Origin: a virus | IMG/VR virus record: IMGVR_UViG_3300027733_000036 | Coordinates: 48,424-112,423 of that record | Strand: one strand, 5' to 3' | Length of the DNA: 64,000 nt | Shown here: in pieces, positions 54,982 to 63,866 of the stretch | Position numbering within the stretch: position 1 is the first letter of the stretch | Layout: every line of letters begins with the position of its first letter | Made by a program: the position numbers and the translations under genes | The notes under the pieces: model-generated | Database searches by the model: none | What the model was told of the DNA's origin: nothing | What the model saw: the letters and a program-made list of their open reading frames with translations, nothing else

Positions 54982-57402
54982 TTACTTTATTAAAGTAATT
55001 TTTCCCACTGGGCGAATCCGTAAGAAGTCATCTTTCTTGGTTGCTTTGTAGGGGAAGAATAATAGGGAACAATAGTCAAGCTTATCTTTGAGTTCTTCAT
55101 ATTGATCGGAGAACAGCGTGACTTCTGATATAGAAGATAAATCTTCGATTGTCAATGTTGCCATCAATTTTCCTTTTGATTTACCACTTTTAATTTGCTG
55201 TTCTTTAATATGAGATACCGCGACGAGCAGATTGCCTTCATTGCTGTTTGTCTCATCGATGTCTTCTATCTGATTAATAAGAATTCCTGGTGGAGTCTTA
55301 GTAATATAAGATAGTGGATGGCGACTAATAAAGAACTTACAATACTCTGATTCCCACTTAACAATTTGCAGTGGGACTCTATAGTCAGATGCTTTCTTAA
55401 TAGATTCTAAGTCAGGAAAAGTAGGCTGATCAGGAACTTTAAGAACTAATGGCTTCTTAGGTCTCAGCTCTGAGTAAACTTTCTTACTATCTGAATCTAG
55501 ATGGACTGTAATTACACCAGCTTTTAGTTTGGTTGTCCAGTCATCGAGCAAAGCAGGATAAGCATCTACTTCCTTGTTGCGTTCAAAAGCCTGAACTATT
55601 CTTGTTTGATAGTTCTCAACCTTTGTATAGTAATCAAAGATATCAGGAAGCTTATCTACAAGCTTGACTCTATCATAGCCAAAGCTATCAAATGCGCCAA
55701 CCTTTGCAAGTATACTAACAACACCAGAGTTAATCTTTGTACGATTGATTCTAGTGAAGAAGTCAGCCATGCTTGTAAAGGACTTGCGACCGCGTGCCTT
55801 AAGTATAAGGTCACTAGCTTTGTTACCAATGCCATTGATCATACCAAGGCCAAACAGAATAGTATTGTCATCCAACTTAGTAAAGCCAATATCACTATTG
55901 TTAATACTAGGTGGAAGAATGTTGTAACCCATCTGGCGATACTCGTTGATATATCTGACTAGCTTCTCAGGCTTACCACTTCTAACAGTCATTAGCGTAA
56001 GCATAAAATCTGTAGGATAGTAAGTCTTAAGATAGGCATTGAAGTAAGTAATAAATGCGTAAGCGAGAGCATGGCTTTTATTGAAGCCATACTCAGCAAA
56101 TGCCGCAATAACATTCCAAATACGAGTTGACTCTCCCATATCAATCTTATGGAGACGTGCACAGCCATCCACAAAAAGTGTACGATACTCTGCCATTAGC
56201 GCAGCATCTTTCTTGCCCATAGCCTTTCTGATCTTATCAGCTTCCTGAAGCGTTACACCTGCAAGAATCTGACAGGCAGCCATAATCTGTTCCTGATAGA
56301 TAAGGACACCGCCGGTCTCGGCAAGTACATCATCAAGTAATGGATGCAACTTATTCTGAGTTTGACGAGTCTTCTTATAGTCAATGTAGTCTTGAAGAAG
56401 ACCAGAGTCACGAGGACCAGGACGATTAAGAGCTGAGAAGACTGCCAGATCTTGAACGCTTTGCGGCTTAAGATCAGCTACAAGCTTTAGAAGATAAGTC
56501 TCTTCCATCTGGAATAGACCAGCTGTAAATCCCTTATTGATTAATTCAAACACGGCTGGATCATCAGTAGGAACTTCTTCCTCTAGCCACTTAAGAGACT
56601 TGCCAATGCGCTTACAGGTAAGATCATTAATTGTAAGACAGTCAATCCTGAGGATATCGAACTTAATAAAGTTCATCTTTTCTAAGGTTGGACCTTCCCA
56701 CTGGGTAAGATTAAACCAATCTGCGCCTTCAGTCTTGCTCTTGCGAATAGGTATCATCTGATCTACTGGACTTGTACCAATTAGAACTGCGCTAGCATGT
56801 ACACTAACTTCTTTTGCTTGACCATCTACTGGACCGCAAAGGCTAAAGATATCTTGATTAGCTTCTACAATCTTTTTTATGTGTTCGCTATTGTCTTCGA
56901 TTAGTTCTTTATAAGTTACATACTTGCCACGATGACTTTCTGGTAAACTATCTGCCAGTCGCTCTGCGTCGGCAATAGTTCTATATGAACCGTCTGCATG
57001 TTTAAGTAACTTAGTAAAAGCTTTAACGCTGGTCTTAAGAGACCAAGGCTTATACGTAGATACACGAAGTACACGGTCATGGCCATACTTAACTTGAAGT
57101 GCTTTGATTAAATCATCAGCACGAACATTACAGAAGTCAGTGTCAATGTCTGGACCTTCGCCGTCAACATGATAAGTAACGCGTTCGTCTGGATTATAAA
57201 TATCTGAAAGACCAAGAGCATAAATTAAAGCAGAGTTACTTTTATTGCTAAGCTTTGTCTTGCTGACATAAGCCTTATTGATAAAATCAATTGTTTCGTC
57301 TGTAAGATAACGAGTCTCAAAGTCTAAATAATCTTTGTTTATTGTACTTAGCCTATCCTGTAGATAGAGCTGATTAAGATTTTTCTTGCTGATCATGTCC
57401 AT
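54982..57402 (-). CDS. dnaE: DNA polymerase III alpha, C-terminal part (catalytic DxD, fingers, OB)
   Basis: An 806-residue family C polymerase fragment. After an unusual 83-residue N-terminal region comes the catalytic GPDIDTDF (D87 and D89). Then come HASAVLIGTSP, NFIKFDIL, and the third-Asp region ALNRPGPRDSGLLQDYIDYK, followed by GVLIYQEQIMAA and fingers. The tail contains a probable OB fold (TLTIEDLSSISEVTLF, about 735-760). The PHP domain and the GS motif half of the palm are encoded by the gene at 57681. A short YALGLSDI segment before the DxD resembles palm sequence also present in the N-terminal half. The start could also be the ATG at 57396. Confidence 0.9.
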   Translation of the reverse strand: MDMISKKNLNQLYLQDRLSTINKDYLDFETRYLTDETIDFINKAYVSKTKLSNKSNSALIYALGLSDIYNPDERVTYHVDGEGPDIDTDFCNVRADDLIKALQVKYGHDRVLRVSTYKPWSLKTSVKAFTKLLKHADGSYRTIADAERLADSLPESHRGKYVTYKELIEDNSEHIKKIVEANQDIFSLCGPVDGQAKEVSVHASAVLIGTSPVDQMIPIRKSKTEGADWFNLTQWEGPTLEKMNFIKFDILRIDCLTINDLTCKRIGKSLKWLEEEVPTDDPAVFELINKGFTAGLFQMEETYLLKLVADLKPQSVQDLAVFSALNRPGPRDSGLLQDYIDYKKTRQTQNKLHPLLDDVLAETGGVLIYQEQIMAACQILAGVTLQEADKIRKAMGKKDAALMAEYRTLFVDGCARLHKIDMGESTRIWNVIAAFAEYGFNKSHALAYAFITYFNAYLKTYYPTDFMLTLMTVRSGKPEKLVRYINEYRQMGYNILPPSINNSDIGFTKLDDNTILFGLGMINGIGNKASDLILKARGRKSFTSMADFFTRINRTKINSGVVSILAKVGAFDSFGYDRVKLVDKLPDIFDYYTKVENYQTRIVQAFERNKEVDAYPALLDDWTTKLKAGVITVHLDSDSKKVYSELRPKKPLVLKVPDQPTFPDLESIKKASDYRVPLQIVKWESEYCKFFISRHPLSYITKTPPGILINQIEDIDETNSNEGNLLVAVSHIKEQQIKSGKSKGKLMATLTIEDLSSISEVTLFSDQYEELKDKLDYCSLLFFPYKATKKDDFLRIRPVGKITLIK

Positions 57403-57688
57403 CCAGTAGGCAGTGTTTAAGAAATACTTCTCTGTAAAGATTTAAAATCTCTTTTTTCTTCTCAGAGTCGCTAGTCCAATAGTGACGGAAAAATAAATAT
57501 AAAAAAGTAAAGAATGGAACTGTGTATATCCAACCAAGTCGGCTGTGCCAGTTCCAAGTATGATCTAGTAGAAAACTTTTAATAGGTAAGAAAGTCTCAG
57601 TTTTTGAGTTCCACTGATACTTCTCTTTGAAGACTTTCCTATAAGATAAGGTCTCTGGTGTATACACTATAGACTTTTCATTAGGCAT
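57374..57688 (-). CDS. Single-TM protein gene between the two polymerase halves
   Basis: A 104-residue protein read from the ATG at 57688, which overlaps the N-half stop (ATGCCTAA); an in-frame TTG at 57694 is possible. Residues about 51-71 (LGWIYTVPFFTFLYLFFRHY) form one clear membrane span with basic flanks. The last 29 bases overlap the C-half gene. No family recognised. Its coding frame is intact and overlaps both neighbours, so it looks like a genuine gene rather than spacer DNA. Confidence 0.62.
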   Translation of the reverse strand: MPNEKSIVYTPETLSYRKVFKEKYQWNSKTETFLPIKSFLLDHTWNWHSRLGWIYTVPFFTFLYLFFRHYWTSDSEKKKEILNLYREVFLKHCLLDGHDQQEKS

Positions 57689-58964
57689 TTTCAAGCTCTT
57701 TCATATCTTCTGAGTAATCTAATGTAATTCTTACTCGACCAGGATTGAGAAAGCGTTCAAACAATAGACCATGCTTAACAGGATCAAGATGCTTAGCTGT
57801 GATCCCTAGTGACCATGAGATCAAAGATCCGCCACCAGAACCACGAGCTGGGCCAACAGGTATACCCATACCCTTAGCCAGGCTAACATAGTCTTGAACG
57901 ACAAGGAAATAAGAACTATAGCGTGCCTCGTCAATGACTTGGAACTCATATCTAATTCTATCCTTGTAGGCTTTAGGGACATCAGTCCAACTCTTTACGC
58001 CAAGACGAGAGATAAGTCCAGCCTTAGCTTTCTTAAGAAGCATTAAGCTTGTCCCTTCGGGCGTCATGCCTTCGAGTTGAAGGTTAGGCGCTTTGGTTAC
58101 TCGCTCAAAGTAGTCACCATCTACGAGATCTGCTACATGCTGAGTATTAGTAATTGCCTCATGTGGTAACTGCCAGTCATCACAAAGAGTCTTTGCAAAC
58201 TCGGCATCATACATCCAAGCATTATGATCTTGAACTTCATATGGCATTGTGTCTGGAGTCTTATGCATGCTTACGCACATAACATAGCTACGTAGCTTAT
58301 ACTGATCTTGATTCTGATGATGAGCATCAGCTGTAAGTACAAGAGGAATATTCTTCCTCTTGCTTAGATCAATTAGATATTGATTGTAACCATATTGTTT
58401 TTCAACGTTATTATGCTGAAGCTCAAGAAAGAAGCTGTCGTGTCCGACTGCCTCTCTGACTTCATCACACCATCTATCTATCTTTGCATGCTCACCCCAG
58501 TGCCAATACTTGAAGCATTGACTACTGATACAAGTACTAGTAGCAATCAAGCCTGTGGCGTGCTGCTTAAAAGTATCTAGATCAATACGAGGATAGCGAT
58601 AAAAGCCATCTTCATATGAATACTTAGTAAGCTTCATTAGGTTCTTGTAGCCTTCTTCGTTCTTGGCAAGTAATAGGAAGTGGCCATTGTTAACAGCCTT
58701 CTCGGCTACGCCATTCTCTGGCATAAAGTCAGACTTAGTCTTGGCGTCGCCAAAAGCAAGGTATGTTTCATTACCAATGATAGGCTTTACATTAGCTGCA
58801 CGGCAGCCTTTTACGAATTCTGGGATGCCACCCATATATCCATGATCTGTCAATGCAACTGCATTCATTCCTCTGGCAGCTACAGTCTTACCCATTTCAT
58901 CTGCAGGCTGTAAGCCATCAAGTAATGAGTAGTAACTATGCGCATGAAGATGTACCATTCCCAT
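57681..58964 (-). CDS. dnaE: DNA polymerase III alpha, N-terminal part (PHP plus first half of palm)
   Basis: About 427 residues, read from the ATG at 58964. The longer frame to 59054 runs through the promoter and lacks a ribosome site. It begins with the PHP domain HLHAHSYYSLLDG (H5, H7, H9) and ALTDHGYMGG, which in this family carries metal-dependent hydrolase or proofreading activity. It ends with the palm GS region RGSGGGSLISWSLGI and LLFERFLNPGRV. In intact DnaE the DxD motif follows directly; here the gene stops about 18 residues later. It must assemble with the product of the gene at 54982. Confidence 0.9.
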   Translation of the reverse strand: MGMVHLHAHSYYSLLDGLQPADEMGKTVAARGMNAVALTDHGYMGGIPEFVKGCRAANVKPIIGNETYLAFGDAKTKSDFMPENGVAEKAVNNGHFLLLAKNEEGYKNLMKLTKYSYEDGFYRYPRIDLDTFKQHATGLIATSTCISSQCFKYWHWGEHAKIDRWCDEVREAVGHDSFFLELQHNNVEKQYGYNQYLIDLSKRKNIPLVLTADAHHQNQDQYKLRSYVMCVSMHKTPDTMPYEVQDHNAWMYDAEFAKTLCDDWQLPHEAITNTQHVADLVDGDYFERVTKAPNLQLEGMTPEGTSLMLLKKAKAGLISRLGVKSWTDVPKAYKDRIRYEFQVIDEARYSSYFLVVQDYVSLAKGMGIPVGPARGSGGGSLISWSLGITAKHLDPVKHGLLFERFLNPGRVRITLDYSEDMKELENA

Positions 58965-59019
58965 ATTATTCTCTCGTTTAAGTTTAAAGATCAATAAACA
59001 CCAATAGGCGACAAGGCTA

Positions 59020-59048
59020 AATATAGCCCGCCGCCACTTGGTTTGCAA
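59020..59048 (-). promoter_or_regulatory. Sigma70-type promoter before the polymerase genes
   Basis: On the - strand: TTGCAA (-35, 4 of 6), a 17-base GC-rich spacer, then TATATT (-10), the same -10 as the tRNA promoter. The -10 lies inside an inverted repeat GGCTA-N4-TAGCC (59015-59028), a possible operator or attenuating hairpin. It lies in the 96-base gap between PhoH and the polymerase N-half. Confidence 0.62.
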
Positions 59049-59060
59049 TAGCAAAAAGTA

Positions 59061-59963
59061 TTAATCTACTAGTTTCTTACAAATCTGGATTCCGAGTTCA
59101 GCCAAAGGACTGCGCTCAATTTCGATAAGTTCGATAAAGCTAGTAAGAAGACTCTGCTGATAGATGTCAAGTCCAATTGTTTGAAGCACTGGGCAAGGTT
59201 TGCCCTTGCGATTTTCTTTTTCGTCAATCTGATCTGTATCAGCCATAAGTATTAACTTACTCTTCTCACCTAAACGAGTGATTAGAGTTTTAAACTGATG
59301 GATCTCAACGTTCTGTGCTTCATCGCAAATGACTAATGCATTTGTAAAGTCTTCGCCACGCATATATTCCAAAGGAATGCACTCAATCTTTCCTTCCTCA
59401 AGCTTCTGCTCAAAGATCTTTAGGTAGGTCTTACCCCAGATCTTAGCAAGAGCACGCTCATAGGAGCTGAATACTGGTCTCATCTTGTCTATAATTGTAC
59501 CTGGAACATCGCCAATTCTACCGCCACTGCTGGTGGTAGCTTGGGCTCTGCTCTTTGTCAAGATAATTTTGTCAAACTTTTTCTCGTCAAGCATATTAAT
59601 CGCAGCAACCATTGTTACATAGGTCTTGCCAGAGCCAGCTCCGCCAAAGACTGTAAGCATTGGAACACTTTGATCATACAATGCAGAGAGTAAGTATTTC
59701 TGCTCTAGATTTTTAGGAGCAAACTTCTTAACTGTAGGTAAATTAATGTTGACTAATGCTTCGCCGTTCCATCTCTTAAGAGCGCTATAGCTACCATGTC
59801 TAAAGCACCAATAGCTATTAACTGGCGGTGCTGACATTTCGAACCAAGGATCAAAATCTAGATCATCAATAGTAACAGGGTCATCCGTGAACAATGGACC
59901 TAAGTCTGCAGAATATTCTACATCAATTATGGTCGGATGAAATACTTCCTTTGGTTCTTGCAT
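59061..59963 (-). CDS. phoH: PhoH-family ATPase
   Basis: A 300-residue protein with AAGGAAG before the ATG. A divergent 80-residue N terminus precedes a PhoH-type P-loop domain: GGAGSGKT (107-114), then IILTKSRAQ, MRGEDFTNALVICDEAQN with Walker B D214/E215, and LITRLGEKSKLILMADTDQID. PhoH proteins are common in phages and are thought to be RNA- or DNA-dependent ATPases; phosphate-starvation control is not universal. The Walker motifs are intact. Confidence 0.88.
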   Translation of the reverse strand: MQEPKEVFHPTIIDVEYSADLGPLFTDDPVTIDDLDFDPWFEMSAPPVNSYWCFRHGSYSALKRWNGEALVNINLPTVKKFAPKNLEQKYLLSALYDQSVPMLTVFGGAGSGKTYVTMVAAINMLDEKKFDKIILTKSRAQATTSSGGRIGDVPGTIIDKMRPVFSSYERALAKIWGKTYLKIFEQKLEEGKIECIPLEYMRGEDFTNALVICDEAQNVEIHQFKTLITRLGEKSKLILMADTDQIDEKENRKGKPCPVLQTIGLDIYQQSLLTSFIELIEIERSPLAELGIQICKKLVD

Positions 59964-59971
59964 TGGCTTCC

Positions 59972-61408
59972 TTACAAAAGTAGTTTGTTGTACCTCTCAA
60001 GAAACTCAGATTTAGCAAATTTTTTGTAATCACTAGGCAGTATTAGATAGAAGTTTTCAGGAATAAGTTCTTTTTGTATTTCAGGAATTATGCCGTCTGT
60101 AAAGCAAAGCACTGCATCGTATTTATATCGTCCGTTGTATTTGCCAATTATTTTTAACGCCGGATTTAAATCTGTGCAGCCGCCGCCTTTCCATTCAATC
60201 GTCTCTGCAAAGTTTTTATTTCTTGCCTTCTCTATGTCTCCTCTCACCTCACTATCATTCATAACATAATGAACACTAGCAGAACTTGCTAGCTTCCTTA
60301 AATAAGATACAAACTTTTCAGCAAGCTGAGTATCAATACTTCCAGAAGTATCGAAAATACAAGCAATTAGAGGCTTATCTGATTTCTTAGGACCAGGTAA
60401 GATTCTGGGTAGAACTACGTTATAGCTTGCCCATGATACTCCAGTCTTGTATCTTTTTCCAGGTCTAGTTAAACTCTTTAGAAAAAGAACAGCGTCTCCT
60501 TCGTAGGTTTTTACTTGAATATTCTTACTATCAAATTTGTCTAGCTTATCATTTGATAAGAAAGGAGTTTTGTTTACTTCTGCAATCTTTGCAATTTGCT
60601 TCTCAATTGAACTAATTCTTTCAGCTTGTTCCTCTTGGGAGATATCACTGTCGTCAAGGACCATGTCCATACTTAATTGATTTATTTCATTTTGTTTTTG
60701 TTTTTCTATAAAGTCCTGATAATCGGGACTATTTTTTAGCCAATTAAATATTTCATTAGTTGTGACATTATAAATTCCTTTTCTTATGCCATGGTCTGCA
60801 TGGAACAATTTACTATTAGGGTGTAAGTAATAAGCAGACAAATCAGGATGAGCAAAGGCAGCTTCTTCGTCAATACGAAAAGCATTAAAGAAAAATTTGC
60901 CTTTGGCATTCTGGAGAGGATAGTTTATAAATTCGCTAGGGTCATCTAGCTTAGTAAAAGATTCTACATATTCATAAAGTAACTCAGTATTAATTTTCAT
61001 ATCCTGAGCAACATTCATAAGATAGCGATCTTCAGCTGGAATCTTAAACATAGAAATAGGATGAGCATAAACAAAATGCTTAAGCTCATGCAGCAGAATA
61101 AAGTAAAAAGTCTTATCACTTAATCTGCTAATGTTTTCTATGTTAAAGTATAAAGCATATTCTTTGGTGCTAGGAGTCCAGGCAATGCAAGCTATAAACT
61201 CAGGATTAAAACCTTCGGCTACAGCTTCCTCTTTAGATAAGAAGTATCTGTCTAAACAAATCAAGTACTCAGTTAGATCAACAAAAGTATAAGCAATTGC
61301 ATATGAATTGTAGTCTGTAACAGGACTATCTTTGCCTTCCTTGATAGCAATCAAAGAACGACAAAGGTTAGTAATCTTATCAGCATAAACTTTCTTTAAA
61401 ACATCCAT
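59972..61408 (-). CDS. VWA/metallopeptidase-like partner of MoxR ATPase
   Basis: A 478-residue protein. The N-terminal half contains a zinc-peptidase-like helix HELKHFVYAHP (H107, E108, H111). The C-terminal part is a von Willebrand A domain with the metal site DTSGS at 353-357, GGCTDL near 408 and FTDGI near 430. Such proteins pair with MoxR ATPases, as here, and are thought to act as chaperone-like complexes that insert metals or remodel partner proteins. The peptidase may be a binding fold rather than an active enzyme. A charged linker (about 235-300) joins the parts. The start overlaps the ATPase stop (TAATG). Confidence 0.82.
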   Translation of the reverse strand: MDVLKKVYADKITNLCRSLIAIKEGKDSPVTDYNSYAIAYTFVDLTEYLICLDRYFLSKEEAVAEGFNPEFIACIAWTPSTKEYALYFNIENISRLSDKTFYFILLHELKHFVYAHPISMFKIPAEDRYLMNVAQDMKINTELLYEYVESFTKLDDPSEFINYPLQNAKGKFFFNAFRIDEEAAFAHPDLSAYYLHPNSKLFHADHGIRKGIYNVTTNEIFNWLKNSPDYQDFIEKQKQNEINQLSMDMVLDDSDISQEEQAERISSIEKQIAKIAEVNKTPFLSNDKLDKFDSKNIQVKTYEGDAVLFLKSLTRPGKRYKTGVSWASYNVVLPRILPGPKKSDKPLIACIFDTSGSIDTQLAEKFVSYLRKLASSASVHYVMNDSEVRGDIEKARNKNFAETIEWKGGGCTDLNPALKIIGKYNGRYKYDAVLCFTDGIIPEIQKELIPENFYLILPSDYKKFAKSEFLERYNKLLL

Positions 61409-62496
61409 TATTTCTTTATATGAAGGTTAATCATTTCATAGAATTCAGGGACAAACTTTTTAGCGTAATCTCTTAGGTACTTAGTTTGATCAAGTTGTTC
61501 TTGCGACATATTAGGAATTAGATTTCTATATGTAAAGTAGATGCCAACTAGTTCTGACCTAGTCACATCTGGAGTCTTTAACCAGGCTTCAAGCTTACCA
61601 TTATAGAAGCTTGCATCTGCTAGCCAGTCTTTCCCGTTGAGAATTTGGAACCACTTGAAAGCAAGGTTTGCTTTGACTAGTCCACTGGCAAGAGCAATAA
61701 TTGCTTCTCTTAAGTTGCCTGTGATGTTCTGATTATTATTATTAACCTTCCACCACATGCACCAAGCCGCAAGTCTAGCAAGTATCTCAATAGTACGAGG
61801 ACATGGGCTAACTTCTTTCTCAACAGACCAGTTACCAGTTAGCTGGTTATTCTGGAATCCTTCTACTAGATCAGTACTATTATTAAGTATAAAGCTAAAC
61901 GCTGGATCAATGTGACCTAGTCTTGATTCAAGAAAGGAGTTGGTGTCTAGTGCGTAATGGACATGACTCCATCTAGCTTTCATTGCTTTATCAAGTGTAT
62001 CTGTATTGAATTCTCCAGTAGGTGGGTTACAAGCAGAAAGTAAACGACTAACAGGAGGTAGTTTATACTCTCCAAGGCGACGTTCTGCGGTGATACTCAT
62101 CATTGCATTTATACCTTCTTGCGTGCCGCGGTTTAACTCGTCAGCAAATAGGACATAGATACCACTGAGACTAGCAGGAATCCAAGATGGCCGCGTCTTA
62201 CTATGAGTCATATACTGATGATCAACAACTGGAATACCCCAGTCAGCTGTGTCAGTATGCGCAAGACGAAGATCGTAAAAGGTCTGAGGACCTAACTTAT
62301 CAATCTTAACACTAGCAAACTCACTGTTACAGAACATAGGAACATCTGCTTTTATATCAGCAAAGAAGCTCCTAGTAGTCTGCTCAATGATTGTACTCTT
62401 ACCAATACCACTGGCTCCCCAGACGCAGACAGGGATATCTGCGTCCAGGGAGATTCTAATAGCAAGCTCTAATTGCTTGTTATTAATTGTAGACAT
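61408..62496 (-). CDS. MoxR-type AAA+ ATPase
   Basis: A 362-residue protein with AAGGAG 5 nt before the ATG. Walker A GASGIGKST at 27-35, Walker B VLFADELNRG with D119/E120, sensor-like ACNPPTGEFN, and the arginine-containing KAMKARWSHV. These mark a MoxR/RavA-like AAA+ ATPase. The VWA-domain gene follows directly and overlaps by one base, so the two almost certainly form one machine. MoxR-VWA pairs also occur in other large phages, where their target is unknown. Confidence 0.87.
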   Translation of the reverse strand: MSTINNKQLELAIRISLDADIPVCVWGASGIGKSTIIEQTTRSFFADIKADVPMFCNSEFASVKIDKLGPQTFYDLRLAHTDTADWGIPVVDHQYMTHSKTRPSWIPASLSGIYVLFADELNRGTQEGINAMMSITAERRLGEYKLPPVSRLLSACNPPTGEFNTDTLDKAMKARWSHVHYALDTNSFLESRLGHIDPAFSFILNNSTDLVEGFQNNQLTGNWSVEKEVSPCPRTIEILARLAAWCMWWKVNNNNQNITGNLREAIIALASGLVKANLAFKWFQILNGKDWLADASFYNGKLEAWLKTPDVTRSELVGIYFTYRNLIPNMSQEQLDQTKYLRDYAKKFVPEFYEMINLHIKK

Positions 62497-62498
62497 TT

Positions 62499-63635
62499 TT
62501 ACTCCTTGTCCGGTGTTTCCTCAGCGAAAGAAATCTTACGCTTACGAGACAACGGATATCTAGCATCAAAATGTGCGACACCTAATAGATCACAAAGAGA
62601 AGCTCTTGCTCCTGCATCGCTTCTAAGATTCTCAGAAAGATTATTTCTACCCTGAACCTTAAGACCAATTGCAGGAATCTGTAGCCATGCACCAGCTGCA
62701 ACAATATGCTTCTGAGCTAGACCCATAGTGATAAGGGAGTCAACTCGGTCAAGACCGATACCCCACTTAATACTAATCTCTACCTCATCCTCAGCACGAG
62801 CTGCGCCCTGAGCCTTAACGATCTGAACCTTTCTAAGATTCTCTTTACCATCACCAGGGATAGGAAGAATCTTAAGACGAAGTCTAGCATAATAGCGAAT
62901 AGCGCGACCACCTGTAGTGATAGTACCACGGGCACCCATTGGAGTAATATTAACTCTCATCTGATTACTCGTAATGAACGTACAGTCATAGGCCTTATAA
63001 GCAGTAGCAAGACGACCTAAAACCTTCGAGCTAAGCAAGGCATGCCAACCGATTGCACCATCGCCAGCTTCTGCATTAGTATCAGCACTAGCAGGAGGAC
63101 TAATAGCAGCCCAGCTATCTAGAGCAACACATGAAAACATGCCACTACGAACAAGCTGATCTAGCAACGTAAGAGCTTGCTTGCCATTCTGAGGAAGACT
63201 ATAAACAAAGCGCTCTTCGTCCACAGGAACACCAAGGTGTCTTGCATACTCTGAGTCAAAGTTACCTTCCATATCAATGAAAGCAATGCCACGATCAGGG
63301 AAAGTTCTAGCAAAACTAGCTAGAGCTTCGTACATTAATGTAGTCTTGCCAGATGATTCTTCTCCAGCAATCTCAATGAAAGTACCACGAGGCCAACCGG
63401 CATTATCACCAAAGCCACCAAGTAGACTATCTAAACAGGGATCACCTGTTGGAACAAAGCTAAAGACGGGGAGGCTATCCTTGCCAGTGACAAGAATAAG
63501 ATCTTCGCCGTATTGCTTTAGCTTACTCATCTTGAATGCATTAAATGTTTTTGCATTCCATGTGCTGGCTCCAGGAGTACTGAAATTATCTTCATGTTCC
63601 CAGTCGCCATTCACTCCATTCATTTCTTCTGACAT
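62499..63635 (-). CDS. recA: RecA/UvsX-type recombinase
   Basis: A 378-residue protein with GAGG 5 nt before the ATG. The RecA core has Walker A GEESSGKTT at 91-99, IAFIDMEGNF as the Walker B region, VALDSWAAISP, the L2-like TSNQMRVN and GGRAIRYYARLRL. The N-terminal 60 residues are short and acidic, unlike the bacterial protein, and the C-terminal region is phage-like. It drives strand exchange for recombination-dependent replication and repair, and its junctions would be resolved by the RusA-like enzyme. The gene is less AT-rich than the virion genes. Confidence 0.93.
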   Translation of the reverse strand: MSEEMNGVNGDWEHEDNFSTPGASTWNAKTFNAFKMSKLKQYGEDLILVTGKDSLPVFSFVPTGDPCLDSLLGGFGDNAGWPRGTFIEIAGEESSGKTTLMYEALASFARTFPDRGIAFIDMEGNFDSEYARHLGVPVDEERFVYSLPQNGKQALTLLDQLVRSGMFSCVALDSWAAISPPASADTNAEAGDGAIGWHALLSSKVLGRLATAYKAYDCTFITSNQMRVNITPMGARGTITTGGRAIRYYARLRLKILPIPGDGKENLRKVQIVKAQGAARAEDEVEISIKWGIGLDRVDSLITMGLAQKHIVAAGAWLQIPAIGLKVQGRNNLSENLRSDAGARASLCDLLGVAHFDARYPLSRKRKISFAEETPDKE

Positions 63636-63661
63636 ATAAACCTCATAGTTGTATTGTTTAA

Positions 63662-63859
63662 TTAGCCCTGTGAATAGAACAAATCTTTTAAGTCTTCTTT
63701 GGTATATTTACGGCCATTCAAGGAAAGACTTCCTTTTCCGGCCATAAATAGGCTAAGCTTTTCTTTCTGCGTGTCAGTAAGTTCTAATGCAAAAATATCT
63801 TTAAGAAGTCGCAAAAGATCTTGAGAATCTGTTTTGACTTTAGGATCTAAATTTTCCAT
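63662..63859 (-). CDS. Small protein of unknown function (65 aa)
   Basis: A 65-residue protein from the ATG at 63859 (AAGG 6 nt upstream); the longer frame overlaps the upstream gene and is less likely. Helical and charged (DLLRLLKDIFALELTDTQKE) with a short Gly/Ser strand segment near the end. No family recognised. It lies directly before RecA. Confidence 0.65.
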   Translation of the reverse strand: MENLDPKVKTDSQDLLRLLKDIFALELTDTQKEKLSLFMAGKGSLSLNGRKYTKEDLKDLFYSQG

Positions 63860-63866
63860 AAGTACC

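Noticed and set aside
55606-55962. 118-residue + strand frame opposite the polymerase gene
   Set aside because: It is antisense to a clearly conserved coding region, has no ribosome site and a composition expected from the complement of the real gene.
57403-57680. Self-splicing intron separating the polymerase halves
   Set aside because: The gap is filled by an intact, overlapping coding frame. The residues at its two edges do not join into a continuous palm sequence, since the C-half carries its own palm-like entry. I could not fold the RNA, so this is rejected on protein evidence only.
57374-57700. Split intein at the polymerase break
   Set aside because: The N-half ends without a Cys-led intein start. 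The C-half begins with a charged helical region with no intein C-terminal His-Asn followed by Cys or Ser.
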